A stretch of 64,000 bases of DNA from Rhodomicrobium lacus (GTDB taxonomy: Bacteria > Pseudomonadota > Alphaproteobacteria > Rhizobiales > Rhodomicrobiaceae), in the NCBI RefSeq assembly GCF_003992725.1, contig NZ_RZNF01000003.1:1-64000 (forward strand). Direction: 5' to 3'. Positions 34,588 through 43,703 of the stretch are shown here, one piece after another. Each line of letters begins with the position of its first letter. The first letter of the stretch is position 1. The notes beneath the pieces were generated by a model. That model saw nothing but the letters and a program-made list of their open reading frames with translations. It ran no database searches and was not told the origin of the DNA. A program made the translations under genes and the position numbers.

Positions 34588-36222
34588 TCAGGACGGAGGC
34601 TCTTCGCGGTCCCGCTGGTTCTCGCCGGACAGCGTGTCGAAAAGGTCCGTGAGCCGTCGCGAATAGATGATCGTGAGCCCCACGAAGACCGTGACCGCGA
34701 CCAGCACCGCGAAGAAATATTCGACGCGGAAGGACATGGACTCTTCGGCGTAGGCGATCAGGTTCATGCCGAGGAACCCCGTCACGATGGTGCCGATCAG
34801 GCCGACCGTGGTGACGACCGTGAGCCGGTGCATCGAGGCGTTCTGTTTGCGCAGCGCGTTGCTGTCGAGATACTTCACGAGATCGAAGAGTTCGCTGCGG
34901 ACTTCGGCGAAAAGCGCATCGATGGCGAGATGTTTGCGCAGCATGCGGAACAGGTCGCGGACATGCGCCCGGCCGGAAAGCTCCGTGAAGAAATAGCGTT
35001 GCGAGAAGCGCAGGAAATTCTCCTGCAACAACAACGTCTCGTCGCGAAACGCCATGCGCGAGTCGGGCTTCGACGGATCGAGCCGCTTCAACGTCGCAAC
35101 GAGCTGATCCGAGATCATCAGGAGCGAAGCCTTGTGGAAGTGGGCGACGAGGAACAGCCGGAAATACTGATGCCGGAACTGGCTCAACAAGCCGCGCTGG
35201 TCGTCCGTCAGGCTCGGGTTGTCGCCCGCCGAGACGATGGCGAAGGCTTCGCCGGAGGTCAGGAAGCGCGTTTCGAGTTCCGGCGCGTCGAGGCCGCCCG
35301 AATACATGCGGTCGTAGACGTGGTTCGCCTCGAACTTCTGCACGAAGCGTTTGGAATAGGGCATGATGCCGGTCTTCGACGGCCGTGTCGCGAGCGTCAA
35401 CGCGATGTAATCGCGCTTCGTCAGCACGTCGAGCGACGGCAGCGTGATATAGGTCATCACAGGCATCCGGTAATATTCTATCTCGCGGAACCTGAGGCGG
35501 CCCGTGTCGCTCGACGCTGCGTTCACGATGGGCGACAGCACGAATTCCCAGTGCCGCGCGATGCAGGGCGAGCGGCGGCTGCCGACGAAGTCGATATAAC
35601 GTTCGCGGTCTTCGTAATCGGACGCACTTAGAACGGCGCCGGCCTCGTCGAGCCATTCGACGCGGGCCGCGCAGTGGACGGGCTGGCCGTCCTTCGTCCA
35701 CCCGGCCGGATAGGCTCGCCCGAAGGTTTGCGTCACACCCTGCGCTATTTCGAGCGGAATGTTCTCGGCCCCGATCTCGCAGACGAGAATGGCCGTGTTC
35801 ACCTCATAGAAGAAATACAGATCGATATGCGAAACATCGCAAATCACGGGGGTCGCGCCGCGCTCCGTCGTGATGCGCACCTTCTTGATGTCGCTGCGCC
35901 GATAGACCTTCATCGGCAGGTCGCCGGGATTCTTCCGCGCGGCATCCGGGGCATCGCCATACAGAAAGCGCTGTGCGTGTGGAAGGAACGAGATGAACTC
36001 GCGGTAATGCCGCTCTTCGAAATGATCGCCGCCGAACGGCCCTGCGGACCGCCACGGCGTGTCTTCGCTCTCCTTGTCGAACAGCGCGCCGCAGCCTCCG
36101 AACCCGCTCTTCTCGCCCGAGGTGACGATCTGGAGCGGCCAGAGCACGATTTCGCGAAAATGCTGCGCCATGCGCGCGGGACGCGTTTTCGCTTCCTCGG
36201 GAAGCATCACCTTGTCTTGCAT
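34588..36222 (-). CDS. CorA-like membrane protein with a very long N-terminal domain
   Basis: A 544-residue protein. The C-terminal 90 residues contain two hydrophobic helices, with GMN at 485-487 in GFLGMNLIAYA at the end of the first, the hallmark of CorA-type divalent cation channels. The preceding region (RDLFRMLRKHLAIDALFAEVRSELFDLVKYLDSNALRKQN) is the long helix expected before the pore. The first 400 residues are soluble, much longer than in typical CorA, and I do not recognise a domain in them. The loop after the first helix is acidic (AEESMSF). It probably carries metal ions; the substrate is open. Confidence 0.75.
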   Translation of the reverse strand: MQDKVMLPEEAKTRPARMAQHFREIVLWPLQIVTSGEKSGFGGCGALFDKESEDTPWRSAGPFGGDHFEERHYREFISFLPHAQRFLYGDAPDAARKNPGDLPMKVYRRSDIKKVRITTERGATPVICDVSHIDLYFFYEVNTAILVCEIGAENIPLEIAQGVTQTFGRAYPAGWTKDGQPVHCAARVEWLDEAGAVLSASDYEDRERYIDFVGSRRSPCIARHWEFVLSPIVNAASSDTGRLRFREIEYYRMPVMTYITLPSLDVLTKRDYIALTLATRPSKTGIMPYSKRFVQKFEANHVYDRMYSGGLDAPELETRFLTSGEAFAIVSAGDNPSLTDDQRGLLSQFRHQYFRLFLVAHFHKASLLMISDQLVATLKRLDPSKPDSRMAFRDETLLLQENFLRFSQRYFFTELSGRAHVRDLFRMLRKHLAIDALFAEVRSELFDLVKYLDSNALRKQNASMHRLTVVTTVGLIGTIVTGFLGMNLIAYAEESMSFRVEYFFAVLVAVTVFVGLTIIYSRRLTDLFDTLSGENQRDREEPPS

Positions 36223-36578
36223 GCGAACCTGCGGCCTTCCTGAAACTCGCGAGAAGCTAAACCAGATTCAGGACGGTTTCACGAAACGAACGCGTGGCCG
36301 TTCGAAATAATTCGCGGGATCGGCATCATCCGGTCGTAAGGGCCGGGGTCCGCTCGAAGGCTCGGGGTTCTCAACGATTTTCTCAGCCCCGTGGCTTAGC
36401 ATGGCTCCCGGGAAGCGCTTCCGACGAGACGCGCACTTTTTGTCGAAAGGGCGGTCACCGGACTGTAGCGGCGGTGTCCTCGCGTCCGCGACGCGAACGT
36501 CAGGCCGTCGACGGATCGAGATCAACCCTTCGCACGTTTCCAGAAAGGGCCGTGCGCCCCAGCCGCAAGGAAGACGCA
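36223..36578. other. Intergenic region between the CorA-like gene and the DUF1614 gene
   Basis: About 355 bases containing the divergent promoters of the two flanking genes. No gene, tRNA or clear hairpin terminator is seen. The DUF1614 frame stays open into this region, but an AAGGAAG ribosome binding site fixes its start at 36579. Confidence 0.5.
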
Positions 36579-37307
36579 ATGCTTTCGAGCCATCTCGACT
36601 ACCTGCCGGTATCCAGCGAATTGTACATCGCGCTGATGGGCGCCCTGCTCGTCCTTGGCGTTCTCATCAAGATCGGCCTGATCCGCTACGTCTATACCCG
36701 CCTCGGGATCACGCCGCTGTCGGCCATCCTGCTGCTGCTGGCGAGCCTCGCAGGCTCTTATGTCAACATCCCGCTCGCGCATTTTCCCGGCGAAACGGTG
36801 GTCGTGCGCCAATATGTGGACTTTTTCGGCATGGAAGTCGCATTGCCGAAAGAGGTCGACTGGCCCGGAACCATCATCGCCATCAACATCGGCGGCGCGG
36901 TGATTCCGATCCTTCTGTCTTTTTATCTCCTGGTGACGAACAGGATCTGGCTGCCGAGCATCCTGGCTACGGCCATCGTCAGCGCCGTCTGCTACATGGT
37001 CGCCGAGCCTGTCCCCGGTGCCGGCATCATGATCCCGATCTTCATTCCGCCGCTGTTCGCCTGTGCCGCCGCGCTGATCGTGGCTTGGAGCAAGGCACCC
37101 TCGGTCGCCTATGTCAGCGGCAGTCTCGGCACGCTCATCGGCGCCGATCTTCTCAACCTCGACGAAATCCGAAAGATCGGCACGCCGGTCGCCTCCATCG
37201 GCGGCGCCGGGACGTTCGACGGCATCTTCGTGACGGGCATCTTCGCCGTGCTGCTCGCGAGCCTCGTCGGCGCGATCAGCGAGCGGCGCGCAGCCCAGCG
37301 CGCCTGA
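36579..37307 (+). CDS. DUF1614 family integral membrane protein
   Basis: A 242-residue membrane protein with about seven hydrophobic segments. The ATG at 36579 has AAGGAAG six bases upstream. Features consistent with DUF1614: LGITPLSAILLLLASLAGSYVNIPL in the first third, NIGGAVIPILLSFYLL, GAGIMIPIFIPPLFA, and a C-terminal SIGGAGTFDGIFVTGI. Family members occur in archaea and bacteria with no defined function. Convergent with the first retropepsin-type gene. Confidence 0.88.
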   Translation: MLSSHLDYLPVSSELYIALMGALLVLGVLIKIGLIRYVYTRLGITPLSAILLLLASLAGSYVNIPLAHFPGETVVVRQYVDFFGMEVALPKEVDWPGTIIAINIGGAVIPILLSFYLLVTNRIWLPSILATAIVSAVCYMVAEPVPGAGIMIPIFIPPLFACAAALIVAWSKAPSVAYVSGSLGTLIGADLLNLDEIRKIGTPVASIGGAGTFDGIFVTGIFAVLLASLVGAISERRAAQRA

Positions 37308-37323
37308 AGCCGCGAGACCGACG

Positions 37324-37962
37324 CTATTCGATCATCGTCAGCTTCGAGCCGTTCAACTCGAAGCCGGAGAGCTGCTTGATGAAGCTCATGCCCAGAAGAT
37401 TCTGAGCCATGCGGCCGGGCTCTGCCACCACGGCCTGAACGTCACGCACCGTGATGTCGCCGATACGCACCTGATCGAGGGTCACAGACGCCACACGCGC
37501 CACGCCGTTTGCGGTTGTAGACCGCCCGTTGAACCGCAGGGATTGCGGCTGAAGGCCGAGCTTTTGCGCCGTCTCATAGGACAGCGCGACATAGGTCGCG
37601 CCCGTGTCGGTCATGAACTCGACCTGCTGGCCGCGGATGGACGCCATCGCGTGAAAATGGCCATAGTCGTTGGCGCTCAGCACAACCTTGCGCGCCGTGG
37701 CGGCCTGATCGGCTTGCCCCGCGTTGATCGTCCCGCGCAAGGGCAGCGATGAAGCCGTCAACACGCGCGTGTTGAAGCGGGACACTCCCGGCGATGTCTG
37801 TTCGAAACTGAAAAGATGCGAGAACCCGGCATCGTTCGCCGCTTGCCGAACGCGTTCGTAGAGCGGCTCGAACGAATGGAACGTGGCGTAGGCTCCAACC
37901 AACGCAACCGACCAGACGAAGAGTTCCTTCGCGATCAATCGCTGAAACGACCGGCTTTCCAT
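37324..37962 (-). CDS. Clan AA aspartic protease, TIGR02281 type (first of two)
   Basis: A 212-residue protein with one N-terminal membrane segment (ELFVWSVALVGAYATFHSF) and a retropepsin-like domain. The catalytic DTGA is at 119-122 (EFMTDTGATYVALS). The second family motif, NLLGMSFIKQLSGFEL, is near the C-terminus. Retropepsin-type proteins work as dimers; the domain should face the periplasm. A paralogue with the same architecture lies 62 bases upstream on the same strand. Substrate unknown. Confidence 0.88.
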   Translation of the reverse strand: MESRSFQRLIAKELFVWSVALVGAYATFHSFEPLYERVRQAANDAGFSHLFSFEQTSPGVSRFNTRVLTASSLPLRGTINAGQADQAATARKVVLSANDYGHFHAMASIRGQQVEFMTDTGATYVALSYETAQKLGLQPQSLRFNGRSTTANGVARVASVTLDQVRIGDITVRDVQAVVAEPGRMAQNLLGMSFIKQLSGFELNGSKLTMIE

Positions 37963-38024
37963 CGGCGGCTACCATTCCCCGTAACGACCGGCACCGCGAT
38001 GAAAGTGGGGGCGCGCGCCTCGCC

Positions 38025-38747
38025 CTAACTCTTCATCATGAGCCTGTTCCCTGAGAATTCATAAGACCGCAATCGGCTTAAAAAACTCATACCGAGAAGG
38101 CTCTGATGCAGCGCTCCGGGACGCGTTATAAGCGCATCGACCTTTTCGAGCGTCACAGCGCCGAGCGAGACCTTGTCGAGCTTCACGCGCGCGGCGAAAG
38201 CGCGGCCGTTGGCCGTATCGACAGGCACGGTATAATCGAGCGCGCTGAGGAGGATCCCTGCGCGGCGCGCATCCTCTGGGCGAAGAACGACCGTGGATGC
38301 GCCGGTGTCGACTATCATGCGGACCGCTTTGCCGTTCACCTGCACCTTGGCGATGAAATGGCCGTCGCCCTGCCGCCTGACCGACACCACGGCGCCCTTG
38401 CCCGTGCCTTCCGTACCCGGTGAAACCGTCTGCACCGTGCCGGGGTTGAGTTCCTCGACAACGCGGTCGCGCACCTCCCCCAGTTCCGTCCGATAGGTAT
38501 AAAGAGAGATGACGACAAGAAAGATCGCCGCCCAGCTTCCGAGGGCCTTGAGCGCGTCGCCCACGCGTCCGGCGGTGAGCCGCGTAACCCCTGCCATCAG
38601 GAAGATGAGGAGTGCGAGGAGTGCGGCGACGCGCGGAAATTCGTCGCGCGGAAGGCCGGCGATGGTGTCGCCGTCGCCTGTCAGCAGGTAGAGCGCGAAA
38701 CTGACGGCCAGAAGCCCTATCGCCAGGAAAATCATCGAACCAACCAT
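38025..38747 (-). CDS. Clan AA aspartic protease, TIGR02281 type (second of two)
   Basis: A 240-residue membrane-anchored protein. Three hydrophobic segments precede the protease domain (residues about 5-23, 40-56 and 70-85), unlike the single one of its neighbour. The catalytic motif DTGA is at 147-150 (RMIVDTGASTVVL), and SLLGMSFLSRLRSYEF is near the end. It is upstream of, and likely co-transcribed with, the paralogue ending at 37324. The two differ widely outside the motifs, so the duplication is old or they descend from different sub-families. Confidence 0.88.
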   Translation of the reverse strand: MVGSMIFLAIGLLAVSFALYLLTGDGDTIAGLPRDEFPRVAALLALLIFLMAGVTRLTAGRVGDALKALGSWAAIFLVVISLYTYRTELGEVRDRVVEELNPGTVQTVSPGTEGTGKGAVVSVRRQGDGHFIAKVQVNGKAVRMIVDTGASTVVLRPEDARRAGILLSALDYTVPVDTANGRAFAARVKLDKVSLGAVTLEKVDALITRPGALHQSLLGMSFLSRLRSYEFSGNRLMMKS

Positions 38748-38922
38748 CTTTCAACGCGTGCAATATGGAGGATATCGCGGAAAAGTCAGCCCCCTGTCGC
38801 GCAAACAAGCGAAGCCCTGCGCGAATCGATCCATATTCTCGGCGCAGCCTATCCGTTCCGCTGCGGCGAGAACAGAATGCGTATTGGAGCGAATTTGACA
38901 TTTGTGCCCGGGTTGCCGAAAG

Positions 38923-39038
38923 CTCTCGCTCAAACGTCGAATGCTCATTCCCGTCAGATAAAGCCTTGTGGCCCTGTGATTCCGGTCTGCCCGCAAGGGT
39001 GCCGCAAAGGTAAGCAAATGTTGGGATCGAACCCCTAG
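38923..39038. repeat. Dispersed palindromic element, copy B (full length), in front of dnaG
   Basis: Begins GCTCTCGCTCAAACGTCGAAT and ends GCAAATGTTGGGATCG...CCTAG. It aligns end to end with copy A (9-136), including the GTGCCGCAAA segment before the final arm. Just before it, 38890-38903 carries a further reversed arm (GAATTTGACATTTG). It ends five bases before the dnaG start codon. Confidence 0.7.
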
Positions 39039-39043
39039 CCAGC

Positions 39044-40927
39044 ATGCGTTATCCGCCCGACCTGCTCGATGAAATCCGAAGCCGCTTGCCCGTCAGCCGC
39101 GTCGTGGAGCGGCGCGTGAAGCTGAAGCGGCAGGGCCGCGAATATATCGGCTTGTCTCCGTTCAAGACCGAGCGCTCGCCTTCCTTCACGGTGAACGACC
39201 ACAAGGGCTTCTACCACTGCTTTGCGACAGGTGAGCATGGCGACATCTTCACATTCCTGATGAAGGTCGAAGGTCTCTCCTTCCCCGAAGCGGTGGAGCG
39301 GCTCGCGGCCGAAGCGGGCGTTATGCTTCCGGAACCCGAGCCCGTGGACGCGGTGAGGGAGAGCCACGAAAACCGCGTGCGCGCGGCGCTGGAAGAGGCA
39401 TGCCGATTCTTCGAGGTGGTGCTGTCGAGCCTCGACGGGACGGCAGCTCGCGCCTATCTCGAAAAGCGCGGCGTCGGCGCGACGGAGAGCGCCGCATTTC
39501 GGCTCGGTTTCGCGCCTGACTCAAAGACCCGCCTGAAGCAGCATCTTTCGGCCAAGGGCTTTACGCTCGCGGAGATGCAGGACGCCGGGCTTCTCATTCA
39601 CGGCGACGATATTCCGGCTCCCTACGACCGTTTTCGCGGCCGCCTCATTTTCCCGATCACTGATGCAAAACGCCGCGTCATCGCGTTCGGCGGTCGTGCG
39701 CTGCAACCCGATCAGCAGCCGAAATACCTGAACTCCCCCGAGACTTTGCTCTTCCACAAGGGCCATGTGCTCTTCAATCATGCCACCGCGCGCGATGCGT
39801 CGAAGGCCGGGCGCGCCGTGATCCTGGCCGAAGGCTACATGGACGTGATCGCATTGGCCCGCGCCGGCTTCGCGAACGCGGTCGCGCCGCTCGGCACCGC
39901 GCTCACCGCCGATCAGCTTCGACTTCTATGGGCGATGTCGCCGCTTCCGACGCTCTGCTTCGACGGCGACGCGGCGGGCCGCAAGGCCGCCCATCGCGCG
40001 CTCGACACCGCACTTCCGTTCCTCGAACCGGGCCGCTCGCTGCAATTCGCCTTCCTGCCCGAAGGCCGCGACCCGGACGACATGGTGTCGAGCGGCGCTC
40101 GGGACGCGCTGGCGAAGCTTCTGGCCGAACCGCTGCCCTTTATCGACGTGCTCTGGTCGCGCGAGGCCGAAAAGCACGCCCTCGACACGCCCGAACAGCG
40201 CGCGAGCTTCGAGGCGCGACTCACCGAGGCCGCGCAGAAGATCGAGCACAAGAGCCTTCGCTTTCATTATCTGGCCGGGTTCCGGGAGCGGCTTCGCGGC
40301 ATCGGCCACAAAAGCGGCGGTCTGCCGCGTCCGCGCGCCGATGCCGAGGGCTGGCGCACCCGCTCCATGCTCGCGCCGACCGGCGGCGCCCGCAAGCAGC
40401 GCCCTGCGGCCGCCGGCCGCTCCATGCTTCCGCAGCGCACGAGCGAGCTTCTGTCCAGCCCGCTGGCGCAGGCGGCAGCGCCCGTCACCGCGCCCAGGGA
40501 AGCCGTCATCATCGGCGCCATTCTCACCCATCCGTGGCTGATCGATGAGCATATGGAGGAGATCGCTCGGATTCCGTTTGTGGATGCGGATTGCAACCGT
40601 CTCCGCGACGCTGTGTTAACCGTGCATCAGATTGATGAATCGCTTGACAACAAAAAATTGTTAGAGCACCTCTCAAAGGAGGGCTATGAGGCGGAGCTTG
40701 AGCGCCTAGATAAGGCGTGCGCTTGCAAGGCTGATCCACATTTCGCGCCGGATGCAGAAAGAGAGCAGGTCCAGGAGGGCTGGCGTCATGTCATGATGCT
40801 TCATGACAAGGCAGGCGTTCCGAGTTCGCTGCTGGAGGCGGAGAATGAGTGGATGAGCGACCAGTCCGACGAAAATGCGGTTCGGCTCATTGCCGTGAAA
40901 CAACAGGTTGAAATTGTGTCGTCTTAA
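39044..40927 (+). CDS. dnaG: DNA primase, lacking the usual zinc ligands
   Basis: Makes RNA primers for DNA replication. The 627-residue protein has the N-terminal domain, the TOPRIM core (AVILAEGYMDVIALARAG, then CFDGDAAGRKAA) and a C-terminal helicase-interaction domain. In typical DnaG the zinc ribbon has Cys, His, Cys, Cys; here the positions are S38, K41, C59 and T62, so only one ligand remains. I recall other alphaproteobacterial primases with the same loss. The ATG at 39044 has no clear ribosome binding site because a repeat element ends five bases before it. rpoD follows. Confidence 0.95.
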   Translation: MRYPPDLLDEIRSRLPVSRVVERRVKLKRQGREYIGLSPFKTERSPSFTVNDHKGFYHCFATGEHGDIFTFLMKVEGLSFPEAVERLAAEAGVMLPEPEPVDAVRESHENRVRAALEEACRFFEVVLSSLDGTAARAYLEKRGVGATESAAFRLGFAPDSKTRLKQHLSAKGFTLAEMQDAGLLIHGDDIPAPYDRFRGRLIFPITDAKRRVIAFGGRALQPDQQPKYLNSPETLLFHKGHVLFNHATARDASKAGRAVILAEGYMDVIALARAGFANAVAPLGTALTADQLRLLWAMSPLPTLCFDGDAAGRKAAHRALDTALPFLEPGRSLQFAFLPEGRDPDDMVSSGARDALAKLLAEPLPFIDVLWSREAEKHALDTPEQRASFEARLTEAAQKIEHKSLRFHYLAGFRERLRGIGHKSGGLPRPRADAEGWRTRSMLAPTGGARKQRPAAAGRSMLPQRTSELLSSPLAQAAAPVTAPREAVIIGAILTHPWLIDEHMEEIARIPFVDADCNRLRDAVLTVHQIDESLDNKKLLEHLSKEGYEAELERLDKACACKADPHFAPDAEREQVQEGWRHVMMLHDKAGVPSSLLEAENEWMSDQSDENAVRLIAVKQQVEIVSS

Positions 40928-41185
40928 TCAACTCGCCTATATTGCGAGCGGCACAAACATTCACCAGATAATATATGAGGCGCGTGGCAGGGCGGAAAAC
41001 GAGCTTCATGGGTAACGGCGCATTAAGCACAGCCACGTATTTCTGCAAGTGGTTCGATGATCCTGGATCGCAGGCTCTCCAGCGAGCGCCGCTATACGTC
41101 TTGAACGTACACAACGAGAATTGACTACCCTGACGGGGTGGCATCCCCTTGCGAGCCCCGTTTCCCGGCATTTCTGGAGCGCATG

Positions 41186-43261
41186 ATGGCAACAGCGACG
41201 ACAAAAAACGAGGACCAGGAGACGCAAGCGTCCGAATCCACGGACAGCCCGGTTCTTGATCTTTTGGATGCCGCCGTAAAACGCCTGATCAAAACCGCAA
41301 AGGCACGCGGTTACGTCACCTACGACGAGATCAACGAAGTCATGCCGCCCGAGGATGTGTCCCCGGACCAGATCGAGGACATCATGACGATGTTCTCGGA
41401 CCTCGGCATCAACGTCGTCGACGCGGAAGAGGTGGAGGAAGCCTCCGCCGAGCATCTCGACGACGACGAAGACGATCGGGCCACGCCAGCCAATCTGCCC
41501 GTCAAGCAAGAGCGCTCCAGCGAGGTTGGCGAACGCACGGACGACCCGGTGCGCATGTATCTGCGCGAGATGGGCTCCGTCGAACTTCTGTCGCGCGAGG
41601 GCGAAATCGCCATCGCGAAGCGCATCGAGGCGGGCCGCGAAGCCATGATCGGCGGTCTTTGCGAAAGCCCGCTGACGTTCCAGGCCATCATCATCTGGCG
41701 TGACGAGTTGAACGAGGGGAAAATTCTCCTCCGGGACATCATCGACCTCGAAGCGACCTATTCCGGCCCGTTCTCGCGTTCCGAGGAGGGCGACGGTTCC
41801 GAAGAAGAATACGAGCCCGAGGAGCGTCCGCAACCGCAACCCGCAAGCAGCGCCCGCCCTGCCTCAAACGGCGTAGGCGGCCTTAATGGCGCGAACGGTC
41901 ACGCGGCGCGAGGCGGGGATGGCGACGCCATCGGCCCCGAAGGTGAAGCCACCGAGTTCCGTGGCGAGGACGAGGACGACGACCTCGAAAACAGCCTGTC
42001 GCTCGCGGCGATGGAAGCCGAACTCAAGCCGAAGGTTCTCGAAACCTTCGATCGGATCGCAACCGAATACAAGAAGCTCCGCAAGCTTCAGGATCAGCAT
42101 GTCGAGCGCAAACTCGCCGACGACGCCTTGTCGCCGCAGCAGGAAAAGCGCTCCCGGAAGCTGCGCGACGCGGTTATTCAGGACGTGAAGAGCCTTTCGC
42201 TCAACCCTGCGCGTATCGAATCGCTTGTCGAACAGCTTTACGACATCAACAAGCGCCTGATCGGCTACGAAGGCCGGCTCCTGCGCCTCGCCGACGGGTT
42301 CGGCGTCCGCCGCGACGAATTTCTGTCCTACTATCAGGGCAGCGAACTCGATCCGAACTGGATCGACCGCATCGGCACCCTGAAAGGCAAGGGCTGGCAG
42401 AAGTTCGTAGAGAAGGAGCGCCAGCGCATCGATGAAATCCGTCAGGAAATCTACGCGCTTGCCACCGAAACCGGACTGGATATCGCCGAATTCCGCCGTA
42501 TCGTAAAGATTGTGCAAAAGGGCGAACGCGAAGCCCGGCAGGCGAAGAAGGAGATGGTCGAGGCAAACCTTCGCCTCGTGATCTCCATCGCCAAGAAATA
42601 CACCAATCGCGGTCTGCAATTCCTCGACCTTATTCAGGAAGGCAATATCGGCCTGATGAAGGCGGTCGATAAATTCGAATACCGCCGCGGCTACAAGTTC
42701 TCGACCTACGCCACGTGGTGGATACGGCAGGCGATCACGCGCTCGATCGCGGATCAGGCGCGGACCATCCGTATTCCGGTGCACATGATCGAGACGATCA
42801 ACAAGATCGTCCGCACGTCGCGCCAGATGATGCACGAGATCGGCCGCGAACCGACGCCGGAAGAACTGGCCGAGAAGCTTTCCATGCCGCTGGAAAAGGT
42901 GCGGAAAGTACTCAAGATCGCGAAGGAACCGATCAGCCTCGAAACACCCATCGGCGATGAGGAAGACAGCCACCTTGGCGATTTCATCGAGGACAAGAAT
43001 GCGATCCTGCCGATCGACGCCGCGATTCAGTCGAACCTGCGCGAAACGACAACGCGCGTTCTGGCCTCGCTGACGCCGCGAGAGGAGCGCGTGCTGCGCA
43101 TGCGTTTCGGTATCGGCATGAACACCGACCACACGCTGGAAGAGGTCGGCCAGCAGTTCTCGGTGACGCGCGAACGCATCCGCCAGATCGAGGCGAAGGC
43201 GCTGCGCAAGCTGAAGCACCCGAGCCGTTCGAGGAAGCTGAGAAGCTTCCTGGATAACTAG
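41186..43261 (+). CDS. rpoD: RNA polymerase primary sigma factor (sigma-70)
   Basis: Housekeeping sigma factor. I choose the ATG at 41186, six bases after GGAG; the ATG three bases earlier is also possible. The 691-residue product has region 1.1 ([14 protein letters not shown]), region 1.2 ([16 protein letters not shown]), an acidic, Pro/Gln/Asn-rich insert near 205-270, region 2 ([21 protein letters not shown] and [14 protein letters not shown]), region 3 and region 4 ([18 protein letters not shown]). It follows dnaG, the usual macromolecular synthesis pair. A strong hairpin terminator lies 52 bases downstream. Confidence 0.97.
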   Translation: MATATTKNEDQETQASESTDSPVLDLLDAAVKRLIKTAKARGYVTYDEINEVMPPEDVSPDQIEDIMTMFSDLGINVVDAEEVEEASAEHLDDDEDDRATPANLPVKQERSSEVGERTDDPVRMYLREMGSVELLSREGEIAIAKRIEAGREAMIGGLCESPLTFQAIIIWRDELNEGKILLRDIIDLEATYSGPFSRSEEGDGSEEEYEPEERPQPQPASSARPASNGVGGLNGANGHAARGGDGDAIGPEGEATEFRGEDEDDDLENSLSLAAMEAELKPKVLETFDRIATEYKKLRKLQDQHVERKLADDALSPQQEKRSRKLRDAVIQDVKSLSLNPARIESLVEQLYDINKRLIGYEGRLLRLADGFGVRRDEFLSYYQGSELDPNWIDRIGTLKGKGWQKFVEKERQRIDEIRQEIYALATETGLDIAEFRRIVKIVQKGEREARQAKKEMVEANLRLVISIAKKYTNRGLQFLDLIQEGNIGLMKAVDKFEYRRGYKFSTYATWWIRQAITRSIADQARTIRIPVHMIETINKIVRTSRQMMHEIGREPTPEELAEKLSMPLEKVRKVLKIAKEPISLETPIGDEEDSHLGDFIEDKNAILPIDAAIQSNLRETTTRVLASLTPREERVLRMRFGIGMNTDHTLEEVGQQFSVTRERIRQIEAKALRKLKHPSRSRKLRSFLDN

Positions 43262-43313
43262 AAAGCCGCAAGCTCTGGCAGCTTCGAGACGTTTAATCAA
43301 GGCACCATAGATG

Positions 43314-43343
43314 AAAAGGGCTGGCATCCTTGCCGGCCCTTTT
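43314..43343 (+). terminator. rpoD Rho-independent terminator
   Basis: AAAAGGGCTGGCA at 43314-43326 pairs with TGCCGGCCCTTTT at 43331-43343 around a four-base loop (one G-U pair), followed by GTT. A textbook hairpin with U-rich end. Confidence 0.85.
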
Positions 43344-43698
43344 GTTATGGGAGAGTTTGACGCCACCCATAAGGGTCGAACGAAAGCGGCTCGGATGCCC
43401 CGTTCGACCGATCGAGTCGATTCGGGTAGATCGCGCCCAGATTAGCCTGCGTTAAATCGGGGTCGGTTCCGGGAAGCCGCTCACACTCGTAGCATAGGGC
43501 ATCGGACCGCACACATTTTACGCGTGACGATCCGTTTCTCGCTTTTCCGAGCGTAATCTACAGCGCGCCTTTCATCAAAGGCGCGCGCGAAACTCGACGC
43601 GCAGGGGCGATCCGGGCCTCGCGTGCGAGCGGCGCGCCCGTTCTTCCGCGCCTTCGCAAGCGCCCTGCAAACGGGGTGCAAATGTCAGAATCGGACCA
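43344..43698. other. Non-coding stretch between rpoD and the SPOR gene, with a GC-rich hairpin
   Basis: About 355 bases with no gene. A perfect ten-bp hairpin lies at 43563-43586 (GCGCGCCTTT, loop CATC, AAAGGCGCGC), without a U-tract on either strand. The right end carries copy C of the dispersed palindromic element. A degenerate form of the 24-bp palindrome (GCGTTAAATCGGGGTCGG) is near 43450. Confidence 0.55.
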
Positions 43699-43703
43699 CT
43701 AGT
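43660..43703. repeat. Dispersed palindromic element, copy C (partial), overlapping a stop codon
   Basis: Contains GCAAACGGGGTGCAAATGTC followed by AGAATCGGACCACTAGT. It matches the right end of copies A and B. As at ahcY, the final CTAG holds the TAG stop of the adjacent minus-strand gene, here the SPOR-domain gene. Confidence 0.75.

Noticed and set aside
39020-39040. A T-arm-like string (reverse strand GGGGTTCGATCCC) before dnaG
   Set aside because: No acceptor stem or anticodon arm can be drawn around it; it is the degenerate end of the dispersed palindromic element.
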